Positions 45,228 to 54,519 of a stretch of 64,000 nt of DNA are shown here, in pieces. Each line of letters begins with the position of its first letter. Position 1 is the stretch's first letter. Position numbers and translations under genes: made by a program. The notes below the pieces were generated by a model. That model saw only the letters and a list, made by a program, of their open reading frames with translations, had not been told where the DNA came from and made no database searches. Source of the stretch: an uncultured Kangiellaceae bacterium (GTDB taxonomy: Bacteria; Pseudomonadota; Gammaproteobacteria; Enterobacterales; Kangiellaceae); the NCBI GenBank assembly GCA_905479925.1, contig CAJQOL010000007.1, forward strand, positions 62,001 through 126,000, written 5' to 3'.

Positions 45228-47083
45228 GATTCTGCTCCTGCAGTACTACTATTGGCGGTAGTAAAAGGACTTACTTTTTCACCATTCAACATACGCTCAA
45301 TTTTGCGCTTTATTCGACGCGCTCTAATTGGCATACCGTCGATGTTAAGAATGGACTGCATACGGTTGGTTCCAATATTAAACTCATTGATCAGCAAGGT
45401 GCGCATTTGGCCATCGCGATTTTGTTCGATAACAAAAATGGTTTCGTGCTCTTCAATAAACTTACCGATATCCCCGTGGAATGGGAATGATTTAATTCGG
45501 CAAGTATTAATTTTAATGCCTTCAGCTTCTAATCCATCGAGCGCTTCGTAACTAGCTTGCGCCGAGGTTCCGTAAAAGATCGCTGCAATTTTTGAATTTT
45601 TATCTCGGTACTTTATTTGTGGATGAGGAGCAACATCTTTGGCGGTTTCCCATTTACGTACTAATCGCTCCATATTCGCTTCATAAACACTGCTATCTTC
45701 AGTGTACGCAGCGTAGTCATCATGGGACGAACCGCGAGTAAAATAAGAACCTTTAGTAGGATGAGTGCCAGGATAAGTTCTGTAACCTATTCCATCGCCA
45801 TCAACATCTTTATAACGTCCCCAGCGCTCTTTCATATTATCCAAGTCTTCAGCGCTTAACACCTTACCTCGGTCATACTCTCTATTGTCATCCCAAACAA
45901 ATGGGCGACTCATATGATCATTCATCCCTAAATCAAGATCAGAAAGCAGAATGACTGGTGTTTGTAAACGATCCGCCACATCAAACGCTTTCGCCATCAT
46001 TTCAAAACAATCCGCCGGGTCACAAGGAATTAATACCACTTGCTTAGTATCGCCATGTGAAGCGTAGGCCGCAGAAATCACATCTGATTGCTGAGTTCGC
46101 GTAGGCATCCCAGTACTTGGTCCACTTCGCTGGACATCAACTAATACCACTGGAATTTCTGCAAAATAAGCTAACCCTAAAAACTCGCTCATTAGTGACA
46201 AACCAGGACCAGAAGTTGCTGTAAACCCTCTCGCTCCCATCCAGTTTGCACCGATAGCCATACCAATAGCAGAAAGCTCGTCTTCAGATTGAAGCAACGC
46301 ATATTTGTTCTTGCCGGTTTCATCTTCTACACGATATTTTTTCGCATATTTTTCAAACCCTTCAACAACCGACGTTGACGGAGTGATCGGGTACCAACCA
46401 CAAACTGTAGCACCACCATAAACGGCCCCTAAACCAGTTGCACTGTTACCATCAATCATAATCGAATCGCCAACATTGTCACGGCGCGAAACCGATAATC
46501 CGCAGGTATCAGTAAAATGCGTTTTGGCATAGTTATAACCAAGCTCTAACGCTTTAATATTCGGTGGAATCAGTTTTTCTTTCTTAGCAAACTGGTCTTT
46601 AACCATATTGGTTAAGACTTCAAACTCCATGTCAAACAAATAAGCCAAAGCACCGACATATATAATGTTTTTAAACAGTTGGCGTTGGCGAGGGTTTGAG
46701 TAATTGTCTATACACATTTGTGTTAATGGTATTCCAATTTCAACGACATCATCTCGCTTAAAATCTCTTGGTAATGATTTAGTTGAGTCATATAAGAAGT
46801 AACCACCCGGGACTAACGTCTCATAATCTTCACGAAGTGTTTGACCATTGATAGCTACTACAAAATCAACATCACCTCGACTTCCTAAGTACCCTCTTTC
46901 TGTAACCCTTACCTCAAACCAGGTAGGTAACCCTTGGATATTAGAAGGAAATATATTCTTTGGACTAACGGGTATTCCCATTCGAAATACCGCTTTCGAA
47001 AACATATTGTTAGCACTGGCAGAACCGGTACCATTGACATTCCCAAATCGAATGACAAATTCGTTTATTGCTTCAAGACGCAT
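45224..47083 (-). CDS. 2-oxoacid:acceptor oxidoreductase, fused gamma-alpha subunit
   Basis: A 619-residue fusion. Residues 1-180 form the gamma domain (EFVIRFGNVNGTGSASANNMFSKAVFRMGIPVSPKN). The alpha part from about 210 has DGNSATGLGAVYGGATVCGWYPITPSTSVVEGFEKYAKKY, FTATSGPGLSLMSEFLGLAYFAEIPVVLVDVQRSGPSTGMPTRTQQSD and the C-terminal domain with FVIEQNRDGQM. This KorA-like gamma-alpha fusion with a separate beta is common. It begins 2 bases after the stop of the flavoprotein subunit gene. Confidence 0.93.
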   Translation of the reverse strand: MRLEAINEFVIRFGNVNGTGSASANNMFSKAVFRMGIPVSPKNIFPSNIQGLPTWFEVRVTERGYLGSRGDVDFVVAINGQTLREDYETLVPGGYFLYDSTKSLPRDFKRDDVVEIGIPLTQMCIDNYSNPRQRQLFKNIIYVGALAYLFDMEFEVLTNMVKDQFAKKEKLIPPNIKALELGYNYAKTHFTDTCGLSVSRRDNVGDSIMIDGNSATGLGAVYGGATVCGWYPITPSTSVVEGFEKYAKKYRVEDETGKNKYALLQSEDELSAIGMAIGANWMGARGFTATSGPGLSLMSEFLGLAYFAEIPVVLVDVQRSGPSTGMPTRTQQSDVISAAYASHGDTKQVVLIPCDPADCFEMMAKAFDVADRLQTPVILLSDLDLGMNDHMSRPFVWDDNREYDRGKVLSAEDLDNMKERWGRYKDVDGDGIGYRTYPGTHPTKGSYFTRGSSHDDYAAYTEDSSVYEANMERLVRKWETAKDVAPHPQIKYRDKNSKIAAIFYGTSAQASYEALDGLEAEGIKINTCRIKSFPFHGDIGKFIEEHETIFVIEQNRDGQMRTLLINEFNIGTNRMQSILNIDGMPIRARRIKRKIERMLNGEKVSPFTTANSSTAGAES

Positions 47084-47085
47084 TT

Positions 47086-48855
47086 TTATCCTGCCTTAGT
47101 AACTGTATAGCTAAATTTTTGCATATCCCAAGCTGCTGTTGGGCATCGCTCTGCGCATAAGCCACAGTGCAAACACATATCTTCGTCTTTAACCATCACT
47201 CGAGATGTTGGCAAATCGCCTGATACATACAAATCTTGTTCTTTATTATTTGAAGGTGCATTCAAACGCGAACGCAAGTCATCCTCTTCACCATTATCGG
47301 TAAAGTTAATACACTGAGTTGGACAAACATCAGTACAAGCATCACATTCAATACAAAGATTATCGGTAAATACGGTTTGAACATCACAGTTAAAACAACG
47401 CATTGCTTCTTCATAACCGAGATCTTGGTCAAAACCTTCTTCTACTTCCATTTTAAGGTTCTTTAGTGCAATTTCTTTGTCGATATGTGGCACTAAATTA
47501 CGTTTATCATGATCAACGTGATTATCGTAAGTCCACTCATGGAATCCCATTTTCTGACTCATAAGATTTACGCCAGGAGCTGGTCTATCGGCAACATCTT
47601 CGCCTTGGCAAAACTTGTGCATTGAAATAGCTGCTTGATGGCCATGGGCAACCGCAGTAATTACATTTGAAGGACCAAATGCCGCATCACCACCAAAGAA
47701 CACTTTTTTATTGGTTGATTGAAAAGTAGACTCATCCACAACGGGCATATCCCACTTACCAAACTCTAAACCAATATCACGCTCAATCCATGGGAAAGCG
47801 TTATCTTGACCTATAGCAATCAATACCGCATCGGCTTCTATAAATACATGGTCTTCACCGGTAGGGATTAAGCTACGTCGACCATTTTCATCGTATTCTG
47901 CTCTAACTTTCTCAAACATCATACCTTTCAGTTTGCCGTTCTCTACTACAAACTCCATTGGTGTATGGTTTTCAAAAATTGGAATATCTTCACGTATAGC
48001 ATCTTCAATTTCCCAATCAGACGCTTTCATATCCGACTGTGGGCTTCGCACAATAACTTTTACGTCTGTGCCGCCTAAACGTCTTGCGGTACGACAACAA
48101 TCCATTGCTGTGTTACCGCCACCTAAGACAATAACTTTTTCTCCAATTGATTTTGTATGCTCAAAAGCAACACTTTCTAACCAATTAATACCAAGATGAA
48201 TAGAGTCATCACCTTCTTGACGGCCAGGTAATTTCGCTAGGTCACGTCCGTTTGGCGCACCCGAACCAACAAAAATTGCATCATAGTCCTGCTCTAGAAG
48301 CCCTTTTAAGCTATCAACATAATGCTTAAAATGGGTAGTTATGCCCATATCAAGAATGTAATTAACTTCTTCATCTAAAACCGTTGCTGGCAAACGAAAT
48401 GATGGGATTTGACTACGCATGAACCCACCGCCAACGGTTTGTTCATCATATAAATCAACATCATAGCCTAATGGCGCTAACCCTCTAGCGACGGTTAAAG
48501 ATGCTGGTCCAGCACCAATAAGCGCTACTTTCTTACCATTTTTTGGCAGAATTTCGGGCAAACGATCAGTGATATCGGTTTTATTATCCGCTGCTACCCG
48601 TTTTAATCGACAAATAGCGACTGCTTCATCTTCAACACGACCGCGCCGGCATGCGGGTTCGCACGGACGGTCACACACTCGACCTAACACGCCGGGAAAA
48701 ACATTGGATTCCCAGTTAACCATGTAGGCATCATCATATCGACCAGCGGCAATCAGCCTTATATATTCTGGTACGGGTGTATGTGCCGGACATGCGTATT
48801 GGCAATCGACGACTTTATGAAATACTTCAGGATCTTTTATATTGGTTGGCTTCAC
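47086..48855 (-). CDS. FAD/NAD(P)/Fe-S electron-transfer subunit (GltD-like) of the 2-oxoacid oxidoreductase
   Basis: A 589-residue flavoprotein like the small subunit of glutamate synthase. The N-terminal cysteine set (DCQYACPAHTPVPEYIR, GRVCDRPCEPACRRG) binds Fe-S. GKKVALIGAGPASLTVARGLAPLGYDVDLYDE binds FAD and KVIVLGGGNTAMDCCRTARRLG binds NAD(P). The C-terminus has two ferredoxin-like clusters (CIECDACTDVCPTQC, CLHCGLCAERCP). It links the 2-oxoacid enzyme to pyridine nucleotides rather than only to ferredoxin. The start is GTG with GGGAG six bases upstream. It is first in the operon. Confidence 0.92.
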   Translation of the reverse strand: MKPTNIKDPEVFHKVVDCQYACPAHTPVPEYIRLIAAGRYDDAYMVNWESNVFPGVLGRVCDRPCEPACRRGRVEDEAVAICRLKRVAADNKTDITDRLPEILPKNGKKVALIGAGPASLTVARGLAPLGYDVDLYDEQTVGGGFMRSQIPSFRLPATVLDEEVNYILDMGITTHFKHYVDSLKGLLEQDYDAIFVGSGAPNGRDLAKLPGRQEGDDSIHLGINWLESVAFEHTKSIGEKVIVLGGGNTAMDCCRTARRLGGTDVKVIVRSPQSDMKASDWEIEDAIREDIPIFENHTPMEFVVENGKLKGMMFEKVRAEYDENGRRSLIPTGEDHVFIEADAVLIAIGQDNAFPWIERDIGLEFGKWDMPVVDESTFQSTNKKVFFGGDAAFGPSNVITAVAHGHQAAISMHKFCQGEDVADRPAPGVNLMSQKMGFHEWTYDNHVDHDKRNLVPHIDKEIALKNLKMEVEEGFDQDLGYEEAMRCFNCDVQTVFTDNLCIECDACTDVCPTQCINFTDNGEEDDLRSRLNAPSNNKEQDLYVSGDLPTSRVMVKDEDMCLHCGLCAERCPTAAWDMQKFSYTVTKAG

Positions 48856-49268
48856 ACCAAACTCCCATTATTTATGGACTGCTTTTTGTCAAAAGCAATG
48901 TTTTGGACAAGTCTTGAAATGAACACTCTGACTAACCGTTTATGAATACTAATAATCATAGGCTAAATTCTTGAATAAGAACGCGAATTATACTTTTTTT
49001 TAGCGCTTTGTATCTATTTTTTAGCGCAAAATAGCGCTTTTTATGCTTTTTTAATTGTAAGCCCGCTTAAATTACCGCTAGCCTTCAACCAAAATGACAA
49101 AATTAGACGTTGTTACAAAAATTTCCGCCCCAAAATACGTTCGATTTCACCGATTTATCACCGATTAATTTATTTAAGTTAGCAATTAATACGATATACA
49201 CTAAAATTTAGACTGCACATTTGCATTTATTTGGCCTCGGCTAAGCTTTAAGGCAACCATTAGCTCAT
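48856..49268. other. Divergent regulatory region with repeated AGCGC boxes
   Basis: About 410 AT-rich bases between the 2-oxoacid oxidoreductase operon (-) and the diguanylate cyclase gene (+). Three AGCGC boxes occur at 49002-49007, 49023-49027 and 49033-49038, two of them the palindrome AGCGCT, embedded in T-runs. This looks like an operator region. No gene is supportable. Confidence 0.4.
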
Positions 49269-50171
49269 ATGAAGAAACACGGTACCATACTGATAATTGA
49301 CGATACAGCTTCGATCGTTGGCATTTTGACCCTGTGCCTGAATGAGCAGTATGAAATCCTGTCGGCAAGTAACGGTGAGCAAGGCATAAAACTAGCACAG
49401 CAAACTGAGAACCTTGACCTTATATTGCTCGATATTGAAATGCCTGGACTCAACGGGTATCAAGTTTGTGAGCGTTTACAAGCCGATCCCAGCACTTCAG
49501 CTATTCCTATCATATTTGTCACCGGAAAATTAGATGTAAAAGACGAAGAAAAAAGATTAGGAATGGGTGCTATGGATTACATCACCAAACCAATACATCC
49601 ACCGATTGTTATTGCCAGAGCTCGCACCCAAGTCACCCTAAAGCAGCAGAAAGAAAAACTCGAAAAGATGGCACTTCATGATCAACTAACCGACCTATAT
49701 AACCGTCATTTTTTGCTCGATGCGGCAACCAAAAAAGTATCAGAAGCGATAAGACACCAATACCCTCTTTCGGTTTTGATGTTAGATATCGACTTTTTTA
49801 AATCGATTAATGACGAATATGGTCACTCCGCTGGTGATACGGTATTAAAGTCAGTCGCCAAGTTATTGAAAAAAGAATATAGGAACGAGGATATTGCAGC
49901 TAGATTCGGCGGCGAAGAATTCGTTGTTTTACTTAGTCATTGTACTCAGGAAAAAGCGGTAATTAAAGCCAACCAGCTTAGAGAAAAAATTGAAGCCATG
50001 AAACCGATAGGATTAAAGGTTACCGTCAGTATAGGCGTTAGTGAACTTAGCAAAGACGAAACATCATTTACTGAGCTGTTAGATAGAGCAGATCAAGCAC
50101 TCTATCAAGCAAAGGAATCGGGAAGAAACAAAGTTATTGTATATGACATGGGCACAAATAAAGATAACTAA
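49269..50171 (+). CDS. Diguanylate cyclase response regulator (REC-GGDEF)
   Basis: A 300-residue protein. The receiver domain has DD (11-12), phospho-acceptor Asp55 in DLILLDIEMPG and the YITKPI Lys. The GGDEF domain has the active site GGEEF, preceded at five residues by RNED, which fits the RxxD inhibitory site. It should make c-di-GMP when phosphorylated. No histidine kinase is adjacent; the hybrid partner is unknown. Its stop overlaps the convergent thioesterase gene by 4 bases. Confidence 0.93.
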   Translation: MKKHGTILIIDDTASIVGILTLCLNEQYEILSASNGEQGIKLAQQTENLDLILLDIEMPGLNGYQVCERLQADPSTSAIPIIFVTGKLDVKDEEKRLGMGAMDYITKPIHPPIVIARARTQVTLKQQKEKLEKMALHDQLTDLYNRHFLLDAATKKVSEAIRHQYPLSVLMLDIDFFKSINDEYGHSAGDTVLKSVAKLLKKEYRNEDIAARFGGEEFVVLLSHCTQEKAVIKANQLREKIEAMKPIGLKVTVSIGVSELSKDETSFTELLDRADQALYQAKESGRNKVIVYDMGTNKDN

Positions 50172-50578
50172 GAGGTTAGTGCCAATTTTCCACGTTGCTC
50201 AATTTCTTCAAGATCAGCAATCGCCCGAACAATTTTTCCTTTGCCTATTTCACCAGCATTATCACGAGCAACCACCTCAAAAGTAAACAAACCCCAGCGA
50301 TTTTCAACTAATTTAGCGGTAATAGAATAATTGGCTCCAACAGCGGTAGAAGCTATATGCCTTATATCAATATGCGCGCCAACGGAAACCTGTCCTGACG
50401 CTAAAAATGGCTGTAGAACCTGTGCGCAAACTCGTTCCATTTCAGCAATAAGAAATGGTGTACCTAGAACACTTGCGTATTGCTCACCTTCGTCACTCGC
50501 AAAAAATGCTGCTGTAGTTGAAGGTAAAACCTCAAGGTTCTTAGTTAGCGTTTCTCCAACAGGGGGTTTAGCTTTCAT
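50168..50578 (-). CDS. Hotdog-fold thioesterase (fluoroacetyl-CoA-thioesterase-like)
   Basis: A 136-residue single hotdog domain: GTPFLIAEMERVCAQVLQPFLASGQVSVGAHIDIRHIASTAVGANYSITAKLVENRWGLFTFEVVARDNAGEIGKGKIVRAI. The catalytic Glu in the long helix and the His in HIDIRHIA are in the places expected for this family. The natural substrate is unknown. It is followed upstream (minus strand) by an unknown protein gene seven bases away. Confidence 0.87.
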   Translation of the reverse strand: MKAKPPVGETLTKNLEVLPSTTAAFFASDEGEQYASVLGTPFLIAEMERVCAQVLQPFLASGQVSVGAHIDIRHIASTAVGANYSITAKLVENRWGLFTFEVVARDNAGEIGKGKIVRAIADLEEIEQRGKLALTS

Positions 50579-50585
50579 TAATAAC

Positions 50586-50915
50586 TTAGCTCCTTTCTAA
50601 GTACTCTTCGATATGATGCATTAATTCTTCATTAAAGTGATCTTCAAACTCATCCATATCTTGTTTAAAAAATGCCAAATAACGTTTAACCATGTGAGCT
50701 TTAAGCTGTTTCCCGTTAATAGAATACTGTACTTCAGGCAATGATTTATCAAATCTAGGCTCAATTACCCAGGTAATAAAATCACTATCCACTTTATCCA
50801 TTTTTTTCTGAGCGAATTGACAAAACTGCTCTATCAGTGTGTCACCGGTAGGGCCAAGACAGCCAGGTTCCATCCGATAGTTAATTTTTAATTTCTTCTT
50901 TGCTTCAATTGTCAT
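50586..50915 (-). CDS. Hypothetical protein
   Basis: A 109-residue soluble protein, MTIEAKKKLKINYRMEPGCLGPTGDTLIEQFCQFAQKK, with a middle strand ITWVIEPRFDKSLPEVQYSINGKQL and a charged helical tail rich in E and D (KQDMDEFEDHFNEELMHHIEEYLERS). I do not know a named family. It lies seven bases before the thioesterase gene on the same strand and is probably co-transcribed with it. Confidence 0.65.
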   Translation of the reverse strand: MTIEAKKKLKINYRMEPGCLGPTGDTLIEQFCQFAQKKMDKVDSDFITWVIEPRFDKSLPEVQYSINGKQLKAHMVKRYLAFFKQDMDEFEDHFNEELMHHIEEYLERS

Positions 50916-50954
50916 TATTAGGCTCGTCTAAACCACTTTGCATTAATACTAAGT

Positions 50955-51989
50955 CTAGACGATTAAATCAGTCGGCCATCCATTAGTTTCAAGATATTCC
51001 TCAAGATTCTTAGGGCGGTATTTTTTATCTTCTAACCAGCGTTGTTTCACGGATTTATGAATAAACACTTTAGCCTGTTTATCCTCAATAGGACGATAAT
51101 ACTTCCTTTTTATCCGGTAAAAACTGCGCCTTGATTGATGCAGTGTTGCGGTAGGACTCTCCGAAAGTGAGCGATTAAGGTGGAGCTCAGTAGTTAACCC
51201 AGCTAGTTTCGCCTCTTTAAGCATCCACTTTAATGAATTATCGGATAAAACCTCTCCACTTTTGTCTGGCTGATAACTTCCACCTATATCACTATGACAA
51301 CCACTAAACCAAACCTGCTGTAAGTCCATAGATTGTTTAGGCATCCATATCGTTGGCTCAAAATCGCTTCGGTGTTCATCAATCGCTAATGCGTGGCGCG
51401 CAATCGAAATGTTGCTGCCTATTTTGGTATCATAAAACTCATCTTTGTCTTCAAACATTCCCAGAAACGACAAAGGGATCCCCATGGCACCCACCGTATC
51501 CCAAACACCAACAAAATGGATTTTTTTAGACGCATGACTATGTTCTTTTCTAAACGCTACCGATTCGGAGCCACTTGGCGAGTACTTCTTGCTGCTTTTT
51601 TTGTAGTGTTCAAAGGCTCTTTGAATAAGGTTTGCGTCTGCTCGCTTCAATAATCCACAGTTATTGATCAGCCCACATAGACTTCTAATCGTATAGGCGC
51701 CACGACTAAAACCGAATAGATAGATTTCGTCCCCAGGTGAGTAGTTTTGGACAATATAACGGTAGTTATCCATTATATTTTTATGCAAGCCTTTTCCAGC
51801 AATACCTCCGCTAAGGGGTTTATCATAAGAGCCTACTCCCCAATCATAGAAAACTTGTTGAGGAACACCATCCGTTGCTATCGGCTTAATACCCCTAGCC
51901 AAGCGTAATACGTTCGTTGGAAAATCTTTCTTAGGATTTTTTTCTGGTCTATTCCATGTGCCATCTGCACAGATAACAATTCGTTTCAT
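50955..51989 (-). CDS. DUF2235 hydrolase (Tle1-like phospholipase fold)
   Basis: The track starts this at 52058, but the ATG at 51989 has GGAAGG upstream and the family begins KRIVICADGTWNRPEKN, so I place the start there (344 residues). The nucleophile elbow is LFGFSRGAYTIRSLCGLI (GxSxG Ser). FVGVWDTVGAMGIPLS and IARHALAIDEHRSDFEPTIW are further DUF2235 motifs, and WFSGCHSDIGGSY holds the catalytic-site His/Asp. The family includes type VI secretion lipase effectors, but no VgrG, PAAR or immunity gene is next to it. Confidence 0.85.
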   Translation of the reverse strand: MKRIVICADGTWNRPEKNPKKDFPTNVLRLARGIKPIATDGVPQQVFYDWGVGSYDKPLSGGIAGKGLHKNIMDNYRYIVQNYSPGDEIYLFGFSRGAYTIRSLCGLINNCGLLKRADANLIQRAFEHYKKSSKKYSPSGSESVAFRKEHSHASKKIHFVGVWDTVGAMGIPLSFLGMFEDKDEFYDTKIGSNISIARHALAIDEHRSDFEPTIWMPKQSMDLQQVWFSGCHSDIGGSYQPDKSGEVLSDNSLKWMLKEAKLAGLTTELHLNRSLSESPTATLHQSRRSFYRIKRKYYRPIEDKQAKVFIHKSVKQRWLEDKKYRPKNLEEYLETNGWPTDLIV

Positions 51990-52172
51990 AACCCAACCTT
52001 CCCTATTATTAAAATTTAATTTATATTTAAAACAACGAGTTACAACGATTACAATCATACACCTTCGTTGAAAAAATTGACAATCTCAAATACTAATATA
52101 AGGCTGGGCATAACGATAAAGATAACGATGACGATAAAAATTGTTGAGCATAGTGAAGTGTTTTTAACAGGC

Positions 52173-52197
52173 AAAAAAAAGGCCGGATAATCCGACC
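52173..52197 (-). terminator. Rho-independent terminator of the cytochrome c5 gene
   Basis: On the minus strand GGTCGGA pairs with TCCGGCC (one G-T pair) around a three-base loop, followed at once by eight T. It starts 24 bases beyond the stop. This is the clearest terminator in the window. Confidence 0.85.
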
Positions 52198-52220
52198 CTT
52201 TAATCAAAAACTGGCAAAAA

Positions 52221-52637
52221 TTATTTGCTGTTTTCTAACATATATTTAACGGTGTCTGCGATTTCGTCAGTACTGCAATCCATACAAGTTCCCATTGGTG
52301 GCATTGCGTTAATACCGTTAATAGCATTACTGATAATCATTTCTTCACCTTTTCCCAAGCGTGGCGCCCATGATTCAGCATTTCCAAATACAGGTGCTCC
52401 CAATGCATCAGTTGCATGGCAAGCAGCACACTTAGTTTCGTAGATTGATTTGGCGGTTCTTGGTCCAGTAGTTGCAACTTCTGCAGGTTTTGCTACGGGA
52501 ACATCATCCCCTTCTAAATAAACACTGCCGGATGGTTTAATACGCTTTTCTACACTGTGATCTGATAGATGATCTGCTACCGTCGCAGCTGAAAAACTCA
52601 CTAAAACGGCGACTAAAAAACACTTTACTTTAAACAC
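52221..52637 (-). CDS. Cytochrome c5
   Basis: A periplasmic c-type cytochrome. The track starts at 52700; the GTG at 52637, with AGGAGAG upstream and a signal peptide (FKVKCFLVAVLVSFSAATVA), is the better start (138 residues). The haem-binding motif CAACH lies in KSIYETKCAACHATDALGAPVFGN; the axial Met is in NAMPPMGTC, and CMDCS is the second cysteine pair characteristic of c5. It carries electrons in the periplasm; the oxidase partner is not in the window. Confidence 0.93.
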   Translation of the reverse strand: MFKVKCFLVAVLVSFSAATVADHLSDHSVEKRIKPSGSVYLEGDDVPVAKPAEVATTGPRTAKSIYETKCAACHATDALGAPVFGNAESWAPRLGKGEEMIISNAINGINAMPPMGTCMDCSTDEIADTVKYMLENSK

Positions 52638-52998
52638 TGAAAACTCTCCTAAACTGGTCAATGACGTACAAACATCAATAGACCGATAATATTTTGGCAA
52701 ATTATAGCCGAGATTGTGGCTGGAATCCTAAAAAATACCAGTAAAATCAGTTAAAAATTTAGAAAAACTAGGATAATTGGTTCTATTTCCCCTTATTTTC
52801 CTATCAGCTCACCGCTTTTTATAACTATTTCTCCTAAAACCATCAAATCAAGGCTCATTCAAGCATATTTTTCTAGCAACCTATTATATTTTTACTACAC
52901 TTACTAGTAGCGCTTGCCAGTGCTTTTAGCTTAATATTCAAATAGCTAGCGCTATTTGTTCAATTAAAACTTTAAATTTAGGACATGACTCATTGACA
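52638..52998. other. Divergent region between cytochrome c5 and mshI
   Basis: About 360 AT-rich bases. On the msh side it contains a perfect 8-base inverted repeat around four bases (52939-52958), 41 bases before mshI. A weak promoter-like pair (TTGCCA and TATTCA, 15 bases apart) lies just before and partly overlaps it. No gene is supportable. Confidence 0.4.
52939..52958 (+). promoter_or_regulatory. Perfect palindrome upstream of mshI
   Basis: CAAATAGC and GCTATTTG form an 8-base inverted repeat separated by TAGC, ending 40 bases before the mshI start. It may be a repressor site of the msh operon or a hairpin in the leader RNA. Confidence 0.4.
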
Positions 52999-54519
52999 AT
53001 GTGGGGATTTAACAAAAAATCTAGCCCTAAAAAAGTTATCTTCTCCCTATCTGAGGGAGAGGTAAGGCTGTTTTATATTGACAACAGTTCAGGCGCCTTA
53101 ACTGTTTTAGACTCTGAGGTTACCTCCTATAAGGTGGTGTCTGATCTTGAACCAATCTGCGCTAGTTGGGTAAAGAAAGTTAACGCCAAAGGCGTTGACT
53201 GTTTTTGGTTATTATCGAGACAACTATACAAAACCATCAACCTGGTACCCCCTAAAGTAGCTCAGTCTGAATTAGATAGTAGTATCAAGTGGTTAGTAAA
53301 GGATCAAGTTGAGCAACCACTCGAGCAGTTGATTGTTTGCCATTATCAACCCTTCACAGATCCCAACGACTCAGAGAAGCTTACCGCGGTTATTGCGCAA
53401 AGGAGCTTTATCGAAGCACTCATTGAGGCCACCGACGCTATAGGTCTCAACCTTGTTAAAATTGATATTAGTGAATTAACACCAAGAAATTCACTCTCGG
53501 AGCAACTGCAAGAAAACCAAATTGTTGGGTTAGTGGAGCAAGATAAAAGAGGGCTAATCTACAACTTCTATATTGGTCAAGCGCTGGCTTTTACCCGACA
53601 CATCAAAGGACGGTTTTTTCCATCGCCAACGAATGAGTTTAGCTTGGAGTCTGACCAACAAGAACAAACAGACCAATTTTTGCTTGAAACACAAAGAACA
53701 CTTGATTACTGCGTGAGCCAAATCTTTAGAAGACCAGTTAACGGCTTGATTATCGACGCAGCACAATCCAATGACGCCAAACTAATTGAATCAATTGAGC
53801 AAGTAACTGAAATTTCGGTAACTCAGGTTGGTTTGAAAGAGTCCGATAGCGATAACCACGAGCAAGGCGGCGCAATAGAACTTACCATTGCAGAAACAGG
53901 AATACTAAATCCATCGCTAACTAACCAGCAGGTCAACTTCTACCTTCCCGAATATCAACCTCAACCTTTAGAGTTTGGTTTTAAATATGCTTCATTAGTG
54001 GCAGCTATTTCCTGTTTAGGTTTTCTATTCTATGGCATAGCGCAAACTCAGGAAATTAGCGCGTTAAAACTGCAATTGGATGTTGAAAAATTAACTCTAA
54101 GCAAGACCCAAGAAGAGCTTCAACAACTTAACCGCTCGTTAGGAAAAGGAAACCCGATTGTAGATTTAAACAATAAAATAAGTAACAAACAGAAAGAGCT
54201 AAATGCCACTCAAAGACTTTTAGCAAAAGTACAGCAAAAAAACCCTGAGAAACCAATAAGCTATAGCAAAATTCTAGAAGCACTTTCTAATCAATCAGCA
54301 GACTCGCTATGGTTAACGCAAATTGACTTATACCCTCAGACTATCGCTTTGAGCGGAAAAACAACGAAGGCTGAATCCATCCCAATCTATATAGAAAATA
54401 TGTCACAAAGTGAACTTCTAAACAGCCGCTTTGACGGTTTAAACATAGAACGAGATTCTGAGGACAGCCGCATTCTCAACTTTCAGCTGACCAATGGGAG
54501 TTATCAAAATGCCCAATAA
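52999..54519 (+). CDS. mshI: MSHA biogenesis protein MshI
   Basis: A 506-residue protein combining a PilM-like N-terminal actin-like part (about 1-300), one membrane helix (YASLVAAISCLGFLFYGIA) and a PilN-like C-terminal part after a coiled coil (LDVEKLTLSKTQEELQQLNRSL). It anchors the inner-membrane alignment complex of the MSHA pilus. The track starts at TTG 52993; the ATG two codons on is preferred. It leads the msh operon and overlaps mshJ by 11 bases. Confidence 0.92.
   Translation: MWGFNKKSSPKKVIFSLSEGEVRLFYIDNSSGALTVLDSEVTSYKVVSDLEPICASWVKKVNAKGVDCFWLLSRQLYKTINLVPPKVAQSELDSSIKWLVKDQVEQPLEQLIVCHYQPFTDPNDSEKLTAVIAQRSFIEALIEATDAIGLNLVKIDISELTPRNSLSEQLQENQIVGLVEQDKRGLIYNFYIGQALAFTRHIKGRFFPSPTNEFSLESDQQEQTDQFLLETQRTLDYCVSQIFRRPVNGLIIDAAQSNDAKLIESIEQVTEISVTQVGLKESDSDNHEQGGAIELTIAETGILNPSLTNQQVNFYLPEYQPQPLEFGFKYASLVAAISCLGFLFYGIAQTQEISALKLQLDVEKLTLSKTQEELQQLNRSLGKGNPIVDLNNKISNKQKELNATQRLLAKVQQKNPEKPISYSKILEALSNQSADSLWLTQIDLYPQTIALSGKTTKAESIPIYIENMSQSELLNSRFDGLNIERDSEDSRILNFQLTNGSYQNAQ

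Noticed and set aside
50955-52058. Type VI secretion locus
   Set aside because: Only a DUF2235 protein is present; no VgrG, Hcp, PAAR, adaptor or immunity gene was found.
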